Source: Bradyrhizobium sp. DOA9
GTDB taxonomy: Bacteria > Pseudomonadota > Alphaproteobacteria > Rhizobiales > Xanthobacteraceae
Reading direction: 5' to 3'
Assembly (NCBI RefSeq): GCF_000617845.2
Contig: NZ_DF820425.1
Location: 4,577,725 to 4,641,724, forward strand
Length of the DNA stretch: 64,000 nt
In this document: one piece after another, positions 35,821 to 45,045 of the stretch
Numbering within the stretch: position 1 is the stretch's first letter
How the letters are laid out: each line of letters begins with the position of its first letter
Notes under the pieces: model-generated
What the model saw: the letters and a program-made list of their open reading frames with translations, nothing else
Told to the model about the DNA's origin: nothing
Databases searched by the model: none
Translations under genes and position numbers: made by a program

Positions 35821-36792
35821 TTAGGAATCGCCGCCGGTGCTTCCCGCTGGCGCGGTTCGGCTTCCGAGCGAGGCGACCGCCGGCCGGTAACGCCGGCTGC
35901 CGCCGAGGGTCTGGCCGTTGTCGAAGGCGAGCTCGAAATCGCCTGATGGCTTCAGGTCCACGCCGCGCACCCGGTCGAGATTGGCAAGCTTGGTCCGATG
36001 CACCCGAACGATGGAAAAGCCCGCCAGCTCGCTTTCCGCCGCCGCCAGCGTGCCCCGGATGAGGTACTGGGTGCCGTCGGCGAGGCTGTACTCGATGTAA
36101 TTGCCGGCGGAGGCGACCCAGAGGATCTCCCGCGGCGCCACGCGAATGCGGCTGGTGCCGTCGCGCAGCCAGATCAGATCGGGGGAGGAGGGCTGCGGCG
36201 GGGCGGGCGGCGCCGACGGAGCGACTGCCGCGCTCTTCAGCTCACGCCGGCTTTCGAGCAGCCAGATCGTGGCGCCGATCAGGACAACGGCCACGGCATC
36301 TTTGCGGAATTCGTACAGGACCGTTGCGAGCGAGAAACGGAAATCGTAGGCGCCGCCGGCGAGCCAGAGCGCGAGCTTTCGCACCCAGACCATGCCGGCG
36401 ATGTGGAGGGTGGAGAAGCCGAGCAGGGCGATCGTCCCGATCGCCGCCTGTGCGGCGAGGCCGGGTGTCCGGCGCATGCGGCGGACCGCCAGGACCAGGA
36501 TCGGCAAGAGCAGCAGGATGACGCCGATGCTCGACATCTCCCAGAACAGCCGCCGGCCGATGTCGTAGCTGTCGCCGCGCCAGGCCGCGTCCTGAGCGCC
36601 TGAAAACGCATTGACGACCCCGATCGCGAACGCGACGGCCGCGATCGCTGCGAACATCATCCGGTCGGCGCCGCTGATCCCGAAAAACCCGCGACTCGTC
36701 CCTGCTGCCGGCGGCTCATCCCCTCGCGTCCGATTCTGATCCCAAACCGGCTCGACGCGCGCCGCAGGCGGAGCATTTTCGGTGTCAACCAT
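35821..36792 (-). CDS. Membrane-bound LytTR-type transcriptional regulator
   Basis: 323 residues from MVDTENAPPA. About four membrane helices lie between residues 50 and 190 (MMFAAIAAVAFAIGVVNAF; ILLLLPILVLAVRRM; IGTIALLGFSTLHIAGMVW; AVAVVLIGATIWLLES), followed by a Pro-rich linker and a LytTR DNA-binding domain (about 215-305: ILWVASAGNYIEYSLADGTQ, FSIVRVHRTKLANLDRVRGV). It can sense a membrane signal and bind DNA without a kinase. It is divergent from an acyltransferase gene, a pairing common for such regulators and probably its target. The start region carries a 16-bp tandem duplication. Confidence 0.85.
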   Translation of the reverse strand: MVDTENAPPAARVEPVWDQNRTRGDEPPAAGTSRGFFGISGADRMMFAAIAAVAFAIGVVNAFSGAQDAAWRGDSYDIGRRLFWEMSSIGVILLLLPILVLAVRRMRRTPGLAAQAAIGTIALLGFSTLHIAGMVWVRKLALWLAGGAYDFRFSLATVLYEFRKDAVAVVLIGATIWLLESRRELKSAAVAPSAPPAPPQPSSPDLIWLRDGTSRIRVAPREILWVASAGNYIEYSLADGTQYLIRGTLAAAESELAGFSIVRVHRTKLANLDRVRGVDLKPSGDFELAFDNGQTLGGSRRYRPAVASLGSRTAPAGSTGGDS

Positions 36793-36808
36793 TTTCGGTG
36801 TCAGCCAT
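36785..36808 (-). other. Seven-codon upstream ORF from a 16-bp duplication at the LytTR start
   Basis: The sequence ATGGCTGACACCGAAA is repeated as ATGGTTGACACCGAAA directly ahead of the coding start. The first copy encodes MADTENG and stops; the second is the presumed start. The stop of the mini-ORF overlaps the first codons of the regulator in another frame. Confidence 0.5.
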
Positions 36809-36852
36809 GGCGCCAGAACCGCGTTCGTCGTCCCGTCAAGGAGCAGAAAACC

Positions 36853-38043
36853 ATGACAACACCACAGCAATTCCAAAGCTCGGACAGGCGCATCGACCTG
36901 GACTGGGTGCGGATTTTAGCCTTCGGGCTCCTGATCTTCTACCACGTCGGCATGCTCTACGTGTCCTGGGGATTTCACATCAAGAGCGCGCACCGGCTGA
37001 CCTGGCTGGAACCGGTGATGCTCTTCCTCAACCCATGGCGGCTGTCGCTGCTGTTCCTGGTGTCAGGGGTTGCCACCCGCTTCATGCTCGGCAAGTCGAG
37101 CCTCGCCTCGCTCGCCGGCGCGCGGTCGGCACGGCTGCTGATCCCGCTCATCTTCGGCATGCTCGTGATCGTGCCGCCGCAATCCTATCTCCAGATCGTC
37201 GAAAGCCTCGGCTATCCCGCCGGCTTCCTCGATTTCTATACCAGGCACTACTTTGCCTTCGGCGCGCAGTTCTGTCCGAACCCCTGCATCGTGTTGCCGA
37301 CCTGGAACCACCTCTGGTTCGTGGTCTATCTGTGGGTCTACACGATGGCGCTGATCGGCGTGCTCGCGCTATGGCCGGCCGGCGCTGACTGGCTCGGCCG
37401 GAAGCTGGCCGGCATGCTGGCCGGGCCAGGGCTGCTGATCGGGCCTTGCCTGCTGTACGCGGCCTGGCGCCTGGTGCTGTTCCCGGCTTTCCCCTCGACA
37501 CACGCGCTGTTCGGCGACTGGTACAACCACGCCGACCATGCGATGGCCTTCCTGATCGGTTTCCTGCTGGCGAGGCAAGAGGGGATCTGGCGCGAACTCG
37601 AGCGGCAGCGCTCTGTGGCCCTGCTGGCGGCCGCCGCCTGCTTCGCTGCGTTCATCCTGGTACGCGCTGGTCTGTTTGCGCCGTCGCCTGCACTGAAGTG
37701 GGCGGCGGCCTCGGCCTATGGCTGCTATCAATGGCTCGCGATCGCTACCGTGTTGGGTTTTGCGCGGCGCCATCTCACCGCCGACAGCCCGGCGCGGCGC
37801 TATCTCACCGACGCGATCTTCCCGTACTACATCGTGCATCAGACCGCGATCATCGTGATCGCGCATCAAATGCATGACAGCGGTCTGCCGGTTGGGATCG
37901 AAGCGTCGGTTGTGATCGTCGGCACCGCGCTCACATGTGCGGCGACCTATGAGATCGTCCGGCGCATTTCATGGCTGCGGCCGCTGTTCGGGTTGCGGGC
38001 GGCGCCGCGACCGGTGCGAGGTGTGGAGCAGCAGCCGGCCTGA
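36853..38043 (+). CDS. Acyltransferase 3 family membrane protein (OpgC/OafA-like)
   Basis: 396 residues with about ten membrane helices. The N-terminal arginine-aspartate helix RRIDLDWVRILAFGLLIFYH, the extended WRLSLLFLVSGVATRFML and SARLLIPLIFGMLVIVPPQS features are characteristic of acyltransferase 3 proteins, which add acyl or succinyl groups to periplasmic glucans, LPS or exopolysaccharide. The acceptor cannot be told. It is divergent from the membrane LytTR gene, whose start lies 60 bp away, so control by that regulator is likely (inference). Confidence 0.85.
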   Translation: MTTPQQFQSSDRRIDLDWVRILAFGLLIFYHVGMLYVSWGFHIKSAHRLTWLEPVMLFLNPWRLSLLFLVSGVATRFMLGKSSLASLAGARSARLLIPLIFGMLVIVPPQSYLQIVESLGYPAGFLDFYTRHYFAFGAQFCPNPCIVLPTWNHLWFVVYLWVYTMALIGVLALWPAGADWLGRKLAGMLAGPGLLIGPCLLYAAWRLVLFPAFPSTHALFGDWYNHADHAMAFLIGFLLARQEGIWRELERQRSVALLAAAACFAAFILVRAGLFAPSPALKWAAASAYGCYQWLAIATVLGFARRHLTADSPARRYLTDAIFPYYIVHQTAIIVIAHQMHDSGLPVGIEASVVIVGTALTCAATYEIVRRISWLRPLFGLRAAPRPVRGVEQQPA

Positions 38044-38095
38044 CGAGTGCGCACCCTCCGATTGGCCGGACGATAAAAGGTGCTAAGAGGGCGAG

Positions 38096-39235
38096 ATGCC
38101 GAACCGGGTCTATCTCGACTGGAATGCGACCACGCCGCTGCGCCCCGAGGCGCGGGCGGCGATGGTCGCGGCCTTCGACCTCGTCGGCAATCCATCCTCG
38201 GTCCATGCCGAGGGGCGGCAGGCGCGGCGGCTGGTCGAAGACGCCCGCGCGACGCTTGCAGCCGCGGTCGGAGCGCAGCCGCGCAATATCGTCTTCACCT
38301 CCGCTGGAACCGAGGCCAATGCGCTGGCGCTCTCGCCGGGTTTGCGGGGCCCGTCCGGCGGACCTGTCGCGTGGCTGCTGGTCTCGGCCGTCGAGCATGC
38401 CTCGGTGTTGGCCGGCGGCCGGTTCCCGGCGGACAAGATCGGCCTGATCGAGGTGACGCGCTCCGGCGTGGTCGACCTCGATCATCTGAGGGCGCTGCTG
38501 AAGGACGGCCCGCCGGCCCTGGTCTCGATCATGGCCGCCAACAACGAGACCGGCGCCCTTCAGCCCGTCACGGAGGCGGCAAGCATCGTCCACGACGCCG
38601 GCGGCCTCCTGCATGTCGACGCGATTCAGGCGCTAGGTAAAATTCCCTTCGATATCAATTCGGTAGGCGCCGACCTTGCGACCTTGTCTGCGCACAAGAT
38701 CGGCGGTCCCAAGGGGGTCGGCGCATTGGTGATGCGCGAAGGGATAGGCGGCCTGGAGCCGGTGCTGCGGGGCGGTGGGCAGGAGCAGAGCCGCCGGGCC
38801 GGAACCGAGAACATTGCCGGGATCGCCGCCTTCGGGGCGGCGGTGAAGGCTGCGCTTCAGACTCTGCCGGAGGATGCGAAGCGTATGGCAAGTCTCAGGG
38901 ATCTCTTGGAAAATGGCCTCCGCGACATTCCCGGTACGACCGTCTTCGCGAAAGACGTAGGGCGGTTGCCGAATACCGTCCTGTTCACGGCGCCAGGCTT
39001 GAAGGCCGAAACCGCCGTGATCGGCTTCGATCTGGAGGGCATCGCGGTGTCCTCCGGCTCCGCCTGTTCCTCCGGAAAGGTCCAGCCGTCTCACGTCCTG
39101 TCGGCGATGGGCTATGATCCAGGGGTGGCCCAGGGAGCGGTGCGCCTCAGTCTGGGCTGGTCCACGGAACCTGATGGCATCAACAGGGCGTTAGAGGCTT
39201 GGCGAAAGCTTGGTAATACCCTACTTAAGGCTTGA
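38096..39235 (+). CDS. Cysteine desulfurase, IscS/NifS type (first gene of the suf operon)
   Basis: 379 residues, group I cysteine desulfurase of the class V aminotransferase fold. Family marks are VYLDWNATTPLRPEARAAM, FTSAGTEANALAL, the PLP lysine in SAHKIGGPKGVGAL, and the sulfur-carrying cysteine in the loop SSGSACSSGKVQPSHV. It converts cysteine to alanine and passes persulfide to the scaffold. The operon has a second, SufS-type desulfurase further down, so sulfur supply is duplicated. It is followed after 114 bp by sufB, with a hairpin in the gap. Confidence 0.9.
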   Translation: MPNRVYLDWNATTPLRPEARAAMVAAFDLVGNPSSVHAEGRQARRLVEDARATLAAAVGAQPRNIVFTSAGTEANALALSPGLRGPSGGPVAWLLVSAVEHASVLAGGRFPADKIGLIEVTRSGVVDLDHLRALLKDGPPALVSIMAANNETGALQPVTEAASIVHDAGGLLHVDAIQALGKIPFDINSVGADLATLSAHKIGGPKGVGALVMREGIGGLEPVLRGGGQEQSRRAGTENIAGIAAFGAAVKAALQTLPEDAKRMASLRDLLENGLRDIPGTTVFAKDVGRLPNTVLFTAPGLKAETAVIGFDLEGIAVSSGSACSSGKVQPSHVLSAMGYDPGVAQGAVRLSLGWSTEPDGINRALEAWRKLGNTLLKA

Positions 39236-39245
39236 AGCGACGAAA

Positions 39246-39272
39246 CACGGCTTGAACGGTTCTAAGCCCGTG
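39246..39272 (+). promoter_or_regulatory. Hairpin and palindromes between the desulfurase gene and sufB
   Basis: CACGGCTT pairs with AAGCCCGTG (one bulge) around GAACGGTTCT, which itself contains GAAC-G-GTTC. CTTTCC follows. A second palindrome ACTCG-TC-CGAGT is at 39297-39308. Partial termination, or an iron-responsive or IscR-like site, is possible. Confidence 0.35.
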
Positions 39273-39349
39273 CTTTCCGTGGAGAAATATCGTAATACTC
39301 GTCCGAGTTTGATCCACCGCGGTCCTTGAAACCGCGAGCGGAGGATGGA

Positions 39350-40846
39350 ATGCCAGCCGTACAAGAGACGGTCGAGCGCGTGAAGCGCATCGACGTCGAC
39401 CAGTATCGTTATGGGTTTGAGACCCTGATCGAGTCCGACAAGGCCCCCAAGGGGCTGTCGGAAGAGACCGTCAAGTTCATCTCGCAGAAGAAGAACGAGC
39501 CCGACTGGATGCTGCAGTGGCGGCTGGAGGCCTATCGGCGCTGGCTGACCATGCAGGAGCCGACCTGGGCGCGCGTCGACTATCCCAAGATCGACTTCCA
39601 GGATCTCTATTACTACGCGGCGCCGAAGCCGAAGAAGACGGTCTCATCCCTCGACGAGATCGATCCGGAGATCCTGAAAACCTACGAGAAGCTCGGCATT
39701 CCCTTGCGGGAAGTCGCCATGCTCGAAGGCGTCGAGCCCAAGCCCGGCGAGGAAGACCCTGCGCGCCGCAAGATCGCGGTCGACGCTGTGTTCGATTCGG
39801 TCTCGGTCGCGACCACCTTCAAGGCCGAGCTGAAGAAGGCCGGCGTGATCTTCATGCCGATCTCGGAAGCCATCCGCGAGCATCCTGAATTGGTGCAAAA
39901 ATATCTGGGCTCGGTGGTTCCGACCTCGGACAATTTCTACGCCACGCTGAACTCGGCGGTGTTCTCCGACGGCTCGTTCGTCTACGTGCCGCCGGGCGTG
40001 CGCTGCCCGATGGAGCTGTCGACCTATTTCCGCATCAACGAGCGCAACACCGGCCAGTTCGAGCGCACGCTGATCATCGCCGACAAGGGCTCCTACGTCT
40101 CTTATCTCGAAGGCTGCACCGCGCCGCAGCGCGACGAGAACCAGCTGCATGCCGCCGTGGTCGAGCTCGTCGCGCTGGACGATGCCGAGATCAAGTACTC
40201 GACGGTGCAGAACTGGTATCCCGGCAATTCGGAAGGCAAGGGCGGCATCTACAACTTCGTCACCAAGCGCGGCGATTGCCGCGGCGCCAATTCCAAGATC
40301 TCCTGGACCCAGGTCGAGACCGGCTCCGCGATCACCTGGAAATATCCGAGCTGCATCCTGCGCGGCGATAATTCCCGCGGCGAGTTCTACTCGATCGCGA
40401 TCTCGAACGGCTACCAGCAGGTCGATTCCGGCACCAAGATGATCCATCTCGGCAAGAACACGTCGAGCCGGATCATCTCCAAGGGCATCGCCGCCGGCAA
40501 GTCGCAGAACACCTATCGCGGTCTCGTCACCGCGCACCGCAAGGCGACCGGCGCGCGCAACTTCACCGCCTGCGACTCGCTGCTGATCGGCGACAAATGC
40601 GGCGCGCACACCGTGCCGTATATCGAAGCCAAGAACTCCTCGGCAACGTTCGAGCACGAGGCGACGACCTCCAAGATCTCCGAGGACGTGCTGTTCTACT
40701 GCATCCAGCGTGGTCTCTCGCAGGAAGAAGCGGTCGGCCTCGTCGTCAACGGCTTCGTCAAGGACGTGCTGCAGCAGCTGCCGATGGAATTCGCGGTGGA
40801 AGCGCAGAAGCTGATCTCGATCTCGCTCGAAGGGTCGGTCGGCTGA
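39350..40846 (+). CDS. sufB: Fe-S cluster assembly protein SufB
   Basis: 498 residues, the main scaffold of the SufBCD complex. Recognisable segments include the N-terminal LSEETVKFISQKKNEPDWML, FVYVPPGVRCPMELSTYFRI, VSYLEGCTAPQRDENQLHAA and the late NSSATFEHEATTSKISEDVL with Glu/His residues that face SufC/SufD contacts. The conserved cysteine in GEFYS...DSLLIGDKCGAHT is present as GDKCGAH, the candidate cluster or sulfur acceptor. It assembles [4Fe-4S] clusters in the cytoplasm. GAGGATGG precedes ATG 39350; a TTG at 39326 is less likely. sufC, sufD and sufS follow. Confidence 0.96.
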   Translation: MPAVQETVERVKRIDVDQYRYGFETLIESDKAPKGLSEETVKFISQKKNEPDWMLQWRLEAYRRWLTMQEPTWARVDYPKIDFQDLYYYAAPKPKKTVSSLDEIDPEILKTYEKLGIPLREVAMLEGVEPKPGEEDPARRKIAVDAVFDSVSVATTFKAELKKAGVIFMPISEAIREHPELVQKYLGSVVPTSDNFYATLNSAVFSDGSFVYVPPGVRCPMELSTYFRINERNTGQFERTLIIADKGSYVSYLEGCTAPQRDENQLHAAVVELVALDDAEIKYSTVQNWYPGNSEGKGGIYNFVTKRGDCRGANSKISWTQVETGSAITWKYPSCILRGDNSRGEFYSIAISNGYQQVDSGTKMIHLGKNTSSRIISKGIAAGKSQNTYRGLVTAHRKATGARNFTACDSLLIGDKCGAHTVPYIEAKNSSATFEHEATTSKISEDVLFYCIQRGLSQEEAVGLVVNGFVKDVLQQLPMEFAVEAQKLISISLEGSVG

Positions 40847-40907
40847 TTGCCGACCCCAGCGGTGCGCTCAGGCGCTCCAACATCAATTGAATAGACTGGA
40901 TACCAAG

Positions 40908-41660
40908 ATGGCTTTGCTTGAAGTGAAAGACCTCAAGGTTCGTGTCGAGGAGCGTGAGATCCTCCACGGGCTGACGCTGACCGTGAACGAGGGCGAGGTG
41001 CACGCGATCATGGGGCCGAACGGCTCCGGCAAGTCGACGCTCTCGCACGTCATCGCCGGCAAGCCCGGCTACGAGGTCACCGACGGCGAGATCCTGTTCA
41101 GGGGCGAGGACCTGCTGGAGATGTCGCCGGACGAGCGCGCCGCCAAGGGCGTGTTCCTGGCCTTCCAGTATCCGGTCGAGATTCCCGGCGTCACCACCAT
41201 GAATTTCCTGCGCACCGCACTCAATGCGCAGCGCAAGGCGCGCGGCGAGAGCGAGCTGATGGTGCCGGACTTCCTGAAGAAGGTCCGCGAGGTCTCGAAG
41301 TCGCTGAACATTCCCCAGGACATGCTCAAGCGCGGCGTCAATGTCGGCTTCTCCGGCGGCGAGAAGAAGCGCAACGAGGTGCTGCAGATGGCGCTGTTCG
41401 AGCCGAGCCTCTGCATCCTCGACGAGATGGATTCCGGCCTCGACATCGACGCGTTGCGCATTGCCGCCGACGGCGTCAACGCGCTGCGCTCGCCGGGGCG
41501 CGCGATGGTCGTCATCACCCATTATCAGCGGCTGCTCAACTACATCGTGCCCGACGTCGTGCACGTGATGTCGAGGGGCCGCGTCGTGAAGAGCGGCGGC
41601 AAGGAATTGGCGCTGGAGCTGGAAGCGTCCGGCTACGCCCAGTTCGAGGATGCCGCGTAA
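40908..41660 (+). CDS. sufC: Fe-S assembly ATPase SufC
   Basis: 250 residues of the ABC-ATPase fold. Walker A is GPNGSGKST, the signature is FSGGEKKRNEVLQ and Walker B is CILDEMDSGLDIDA, with the switch histidine in VVITHYQR. It binds SufB and SufD and drives the conformational change that opens the complex for cluster assembly. Met 40908 (MALLEVKDLKV) is chosen over 40887. It is followed by sufD with a 12-bp gap. Confidence 0.96.
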   Translation: MALLEVKDLKVRVEEREILHGLTLTVNEGEVHAIMGPNGSGKSTLSHVIAGKPGYEVTDGEILFRGEDLLEMSPDERAAKGVFLAFQYPVEIPGVTTMNFLRTALNAQRKARGESELMVPDFLKKVREVSKSLNIPQDMLKRGVNVGFSGGEKKRNEVLQMALFEPSLCILDEMDSGLDIDALRIAADGVNALRSPGRAMVVITHYQRLLNYIVPDVVHVMSRGRVVKSGGKELALELEASGYAQFEDAA

Positions 41661-41672
41661 GGATTGTTGGAG

Positions 41673-42977
41673 ATGAACGTTGCTGTGGCAAAGACCGGGA
41701 GCGGCCGCGCGGTGAGCGATCTCTTCGCCAGCGCCGAAGGCCGCCTGCCGGGTTCGCCTGACGTGATTGCGGTGCGCCGCGAGGCGTTCGAGACCTATGA
41801 GCGTCTCGGCCTGCCGCACCGCCGGATCGAGGAATGGAAATACACCGATCTGCGCGCGCTGGTCGGCGAGGTGCTGCCGCTGGCAGCCGCGCCCGATGCG
41901 ACCGCGCTGAAGCGCGCCGCGGAGGCGGTCAAGGCGCATGCAATCGCCGGCGCCCGCAAGCTGGTGCTGGTCGATGGCGTATTCGCGGCCGAGCTGTCCG
42001 ACGTGAAGGCGCTTGCCGCCGAAGTCAGCTTCAAGACTCTGCGCGTGACCCTGGACAAGGATGCTGGTCTCCTGAAGACCGCCTCTACCGACGCCGTGGT
42101 CGCGCTGAATGCGGCGCTGGCGACCGACGGCGTGGTGCTGTCGATCGCGGATGGGACGCAGCTCTCTGCGCCGGTCCAGATCATCCATGTTGCGACCGCC
42201 GCATCGGCCTCGGCCGTCACCCGTTCGCAGGTTCGGATCGGGAAGGGCGCCCGCGCCACTATCATCGAGAGCTTCGTCGCCGCCGGCGCTGCGGCGTACC
42301 AGGTCAACGATGCCGTCATCGTCTCGATCGGCGACGATGCCGACGTTGCGTTTGTGCGGCTGATGGATGACGCGCCCGACGCGGTGAACATCACCTCGCA
42401 GTTCGTGACTGTGGGCGCGAATGCAAAACTGAACTTCTTCAATATGACCAGCGGCGCGGCCGTGAGCCGTTTGCAGGGCTTCATCACGCTGGCGGGCGAG
42501 AGCAGCGAGCTCTCGGTCAACGGCGTCAACCTGTTGAAGAAAACCGAACACGGTGACACCACGCTGGTGGTCGACCACGCCGTGCCGAACTGCGTCAGCC
42601 GCGAGATCTTCCGCGCCGTGATCGACGACCGCGCCCATTCGGTGTTCCAGGGCCGCATCATCGTCCGTCCCGACGCGCAGAAGACCGACGGCAAGATGAT
42701 GACCCGCGCACTGCTGCTCTCGGACGAGGCCGAAGCCGACAACAAGCCCGAGCTCGAGATTTTTGCCGACGACGTCTCCTGCGGTCACGGCGCCACCGCC
42801 GGCGCGCTCGACGAAAGCCTGCTGTTCTACCTGAAGGCGCGCGGCCTGCCGGAGAAGCAGGCCCAGGCGCTGCTGATCCAGGCCTTCGTCGGCGAGGCGA
42901 TCGAGCAGATCGCCGATGATACTTTGCGCGAGCACGTGATCGGAATCGCCGAGCGCTGGCTGGAGCGGCGGTCATGA
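41673..42977 (+). CDS. sufD: Fe-S cluster assembly protein SufD
   Basis: 434 residues. The C-terminal half has the SufD/SufB beta-helix signature: VNLLKKTEHGDTTLVVDHAV followed by VSREIFRAVIDDRAHSVFQG, RIIVRPDAQKTDGKMMTRAL and FADDVSCGHGATAGALDE. The conserved histidine GHGATAG contributes to iron entry in the SufBD interface. The N-terminal domain (HRRIEEWKYTDLRAL) is the usual SufD start. AAGGA lies nine bases before ATG 41673. It overlaps sufS by ATGA. Confidence 0.95.
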   Translation: MNVAVAKTGSGRAVSDLFASAEGRLPGSPDVIAVRREAFETYERLGLPHRRIEEWKYTDLRALVGEVLPLAAAPDATALKRAAEAVKAHAIAGARKLVLVDGVFAAELSDVKALAAEVSFKTLRVTLDKDAGLLKTASTDAVVALNAALATDGVVLSIADGTQLSAPVQIIHVATAASASAVTRSQVRIGKGARATIIESFVAAGAAAYQVNDAVIVSIGDDADVAFVRLMDDAPDAVNITSQFVTVGANAKLNFFNMTSGAAVSRLQGFITLAGESSELSVNGVNLLKKTEHGDTTLVVDHAVPNCVSREIFRAVIDDRAHSVFQGRIIVRPDAQKTDGKMMTRALLLSDEAEADNKPELEIFADDVSCGHGATAGALDESLLFYLKARGLPEKQAQALLIQAFVGEAIEQIADDTLREHVIGIAERWLERRS

Positions 42978-44221
42978 GCACGCATCCGGCGGTCAAGAAC
43001 GGCGCCTATGACGTTGCGCGCGTGCGCCAGGATTTTCCGGCGCTTAGCCTGCAGGTCTACGGCAAGCCGCTCGTCTATCTCGACAACGCCGCCTCGGCGC
43101 AGAAGCCGAGCGCCGTGCTCGACCGCATGACGCAGGCCTATAAGTCCGAATACGCCAACGTGCATCGCGGGCTGCACTACCTCGCCAATGCCGCGACGGA
43201 AGCCTATGAGGGCGGCCGCACCAAGGTCGCGCAGTTCATCAACGCTGCGCGCACCGAAGAGGTCATCTTCACCCGCAACGCGACCGAGGCGATCAACCTC
43301 GTCGCGTCCTCGTGGGGCGGCCCGAACATCGGTGAAGGTGACGAGATCGTCATCTCGATCATGGAGCACCATTCCAACATCGTGCCCTGGCATTTCCTGA
43401 GGGAACGCCAGGGCGCCGTGATCAAATGGGCGCCGATCGACGACGAAGGCAATTTCCTGATCGACGAGTTCGAGAAGCTGCTGACGTCCAGGACAAAACT
43501 GGTCGCGATCACGCAGATGTCGAACGCGCTCGGCACCATCGTGCCGGTCAAGGACGTCGTCAGGGTCGCGCATGCCCGCGGCATTCCGGTGCTGGTCGAC
43601 GGCAGCCAGGGCGCCGTGCATCTGCCGATCGACGTCCAGGACATCGGCTGCGACTTCTACGTCTTCACCGGCCACAAGGTTTACGGTCCGACCGGCATCG
43701 GCGTGCTCTGGGCCAAGTACGACCATCTCGTCGCGATGCGCCCCTTCAACGGCGGCGGCGAGATGATCCGCGAGGTCTCGCGCGAAATCGTCACCTATGG
43801 CGATCCCCCGCACAAGTTCGAGGCGGGCACGCCGGCGATCGTCGAGGCCGTCGGCCTTGGCGCCGCCATCGACTACGTCAATTCGATCGGCAAGGAACGC
43901 ATCGCCGCCCACGAGGCCGACCTCACCGCCTACGCCCAGGAGCGCCTGCGCGAGATCAACTCGCTGCGGCTGATCGGCACCGCGCGGGGCAAGGGCCCCG
44001 TGATCTCCTTCGAGCTCAAGGGCGCGCATGCCCACGACGTCGCGACCGTGATCGACCGCCAGGGCATCGCGGTGCGCGCCGGCACCCATTGCGTGATGCC
44101 GCTTTTAGAGCGGTTCAACGTCACGGCCACCTGCCGGGCCTCGTTCGGCATGTATAATACGCGGGAAGAAGTCGATCATCTGGCACAGGCGCTTTTGAAG
44201 GCGCGGGATTTGTTCGCATGA
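42974..44221 (+). CDS. sufS: Cysteine desulfurase SufS
   Basis: 415 residues, group II desulfurase. Marks are PLVYLDNAASAQKPSAVLDR, HHSNIVPWHF, the PLP lysine in FTGHKVYGPTGIGVLW, and the catalytic cysteine in the short loop AGTHCVMPLLERF. Unlike IscS it normally needs a sulfur acceptor such as SufE or SufU; none is seen in this operon. Its start overlaps the sufD stop (ATGA) and its stop overlaps sufT in the same way, so translation is coupled. Confidence 0.95.
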   Translation: MSTHPAVKNGAYDVARVRQDFPALSLQVYGKPLVYLDNAASAQKPSAVLDRMTQAYKSEYANVHRGLHYLANAATEAYEGGRTKVAQFINAARTEEVIFTRNATEAINLVASSWGGPNIGEGDEIVISIMEHHSNIVPWHFLRERQGAVIKWAPIDDEGNFLIDEFEKLLTSRTKLVAITQMSNALGTIVPVKDVVRVAHARGIPVLVDGSQGAVHLPIDVQDIGCDFYVFTGHKVYGPTGIGVLWAKYDHLVAMRPFNGGGEMIREVSREIVTYGDPPHKFEAGTPAIVEAVGLGAAIDYVNSIGKERIAAHEADLTAYAQERLREINSLRLIGTARGKGPVISFELKGAHAHDVATVIDRQGIAVRAGTHCVMPLLERFNVTATCRASFGMYNTREEVDHLAQALLKARDLFA

Positions 44222-44589
44222 GTGACACGGCCGAAATCAAAGCCAATCCGATGGAGACCCATTCGGCATTGCCGCCCGAGGAGACCGAGCGGCTGACCCG
44301 CGAGATCATCGCCGGGCTCAAGACCGTGTTCGACCCGGAAATTCCGGCCGACATTTACGAGCTCGGCCTGATCTACAAGGTCGAGATCAAGGACGACCGC
44401 TCGGTCGACGTGCAGATGACGCTGACGACGCCGAACTGTCCGGCCGCCGGCGAACTGCCGACCATGGTCGAGAACGCGGTGGCGAGCGTGCCCGGCGTCG
44501 GCGTGGTCGACGTCAAGGTCGTCTGGGAGCCACCGTGGTCGCCCGAGCGCATGAGCGACGAGGCTCGCCTCGTGCTGAACATGTGGTGA
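44218..44589 (+). CDS. sufT: SUF maturation protein SufT (MIP18/DUF59 family)
   Basis: 123 residues. An extension of about 30 residues is followed by the MIP18 domain: TVFDPEIPADIYELGLIYKV, the conserved cysteine in LTTPNCPAAGELP and VVWEPPWSPERMSDEARLVL. It helps deliver Fe-S clusters to target proteins. The ATGA overlap with sufS and the 40-bp gap to sufA place it in the operon. Confidence 0.93.
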   Translation: MSDTAEIKANPMETHSALPPEETERLTREIIAGLKTVFDPEIPADIYELGLIYKVEIKDDRSVDVQMTLTTPNCPAAGELPTMVENAVASVPGVGVVDVKVVWEPPWSPERMSDEARLVLNMW

Positions 44590-44629
44590 CGGCCGCCACC
44601 GGCATTGAATTTGCTTCGCAACGGACCAC

Positions 44630-45037
44630 ATGACTGACATGACACAGGCATCACCAGCATCTACCCCGAAGCCGCGGCGGCCGCGCCCGCAGGTGATGCG
44701 GCTGACGGACGCTGCTGCCCAGCGCATTACCGAGCTGACCCAGCGCGCCGATTCCGAGATCGTGGGCTTGCGCGTCGGCGTCAAGAACGGCGGCTGCGCC
44801 GGTCAGTCCTACACGGTCGAATATGCCCACGAGATCCGCCCGACCGACGAGGTCGTCGAGGACAAGGGTGTCAAGATCCTCGTCGATCCCAAGGCCGTGC
44901 TGTTCCTGCTCGGCACCGAGATGGACTACAAGGCCGACAAGATGCAGGCCCAGTTCGTCTTCAACAATCCCAACCAGATCTCCGCGTGCGGCTGCGGTGA
45001 ATCGGTCGAGCTGCGGCCGGCCAAGATCGACGGGTAG
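44630..45037 (+). CDS. sufA: A-type Fe-S carrier SufA/IscA family
   Basis: 135 residues. A basic Pro-rich N-terminus of about 22 residues precedes the HesB/IscA fold (MRLTDAAAQRITELTQRADS). The three conserved cysteines are in KNGGCAGQSYTV and ISACGCGES. It accepts clusters from SufBCD and passes them on. It is the last gene of the suf operon and is followed by a long palindromic repeat that can end transcription. Confidence 0.93.
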   Translation: MTDMTQASPASTPKPRRPRPQVMRLTDAAAQRITELTQRADSEIVGLRVGVKNGGCAGQSYTVEYAHEIRPTDEVVEDKGVKILVDPKAVLFLLGTEMDYKADKMQAQFVFNNPNQISACGCGESVELRPAKIDG

Positions 45038-45045
45038 TTCTTCCC

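Noticed and set aside
40758..42935. A 725-codon frame antisense to sufC and sufD
   Set aside because: It follows the third-position GC of the suf genes and has no recognisable domain.
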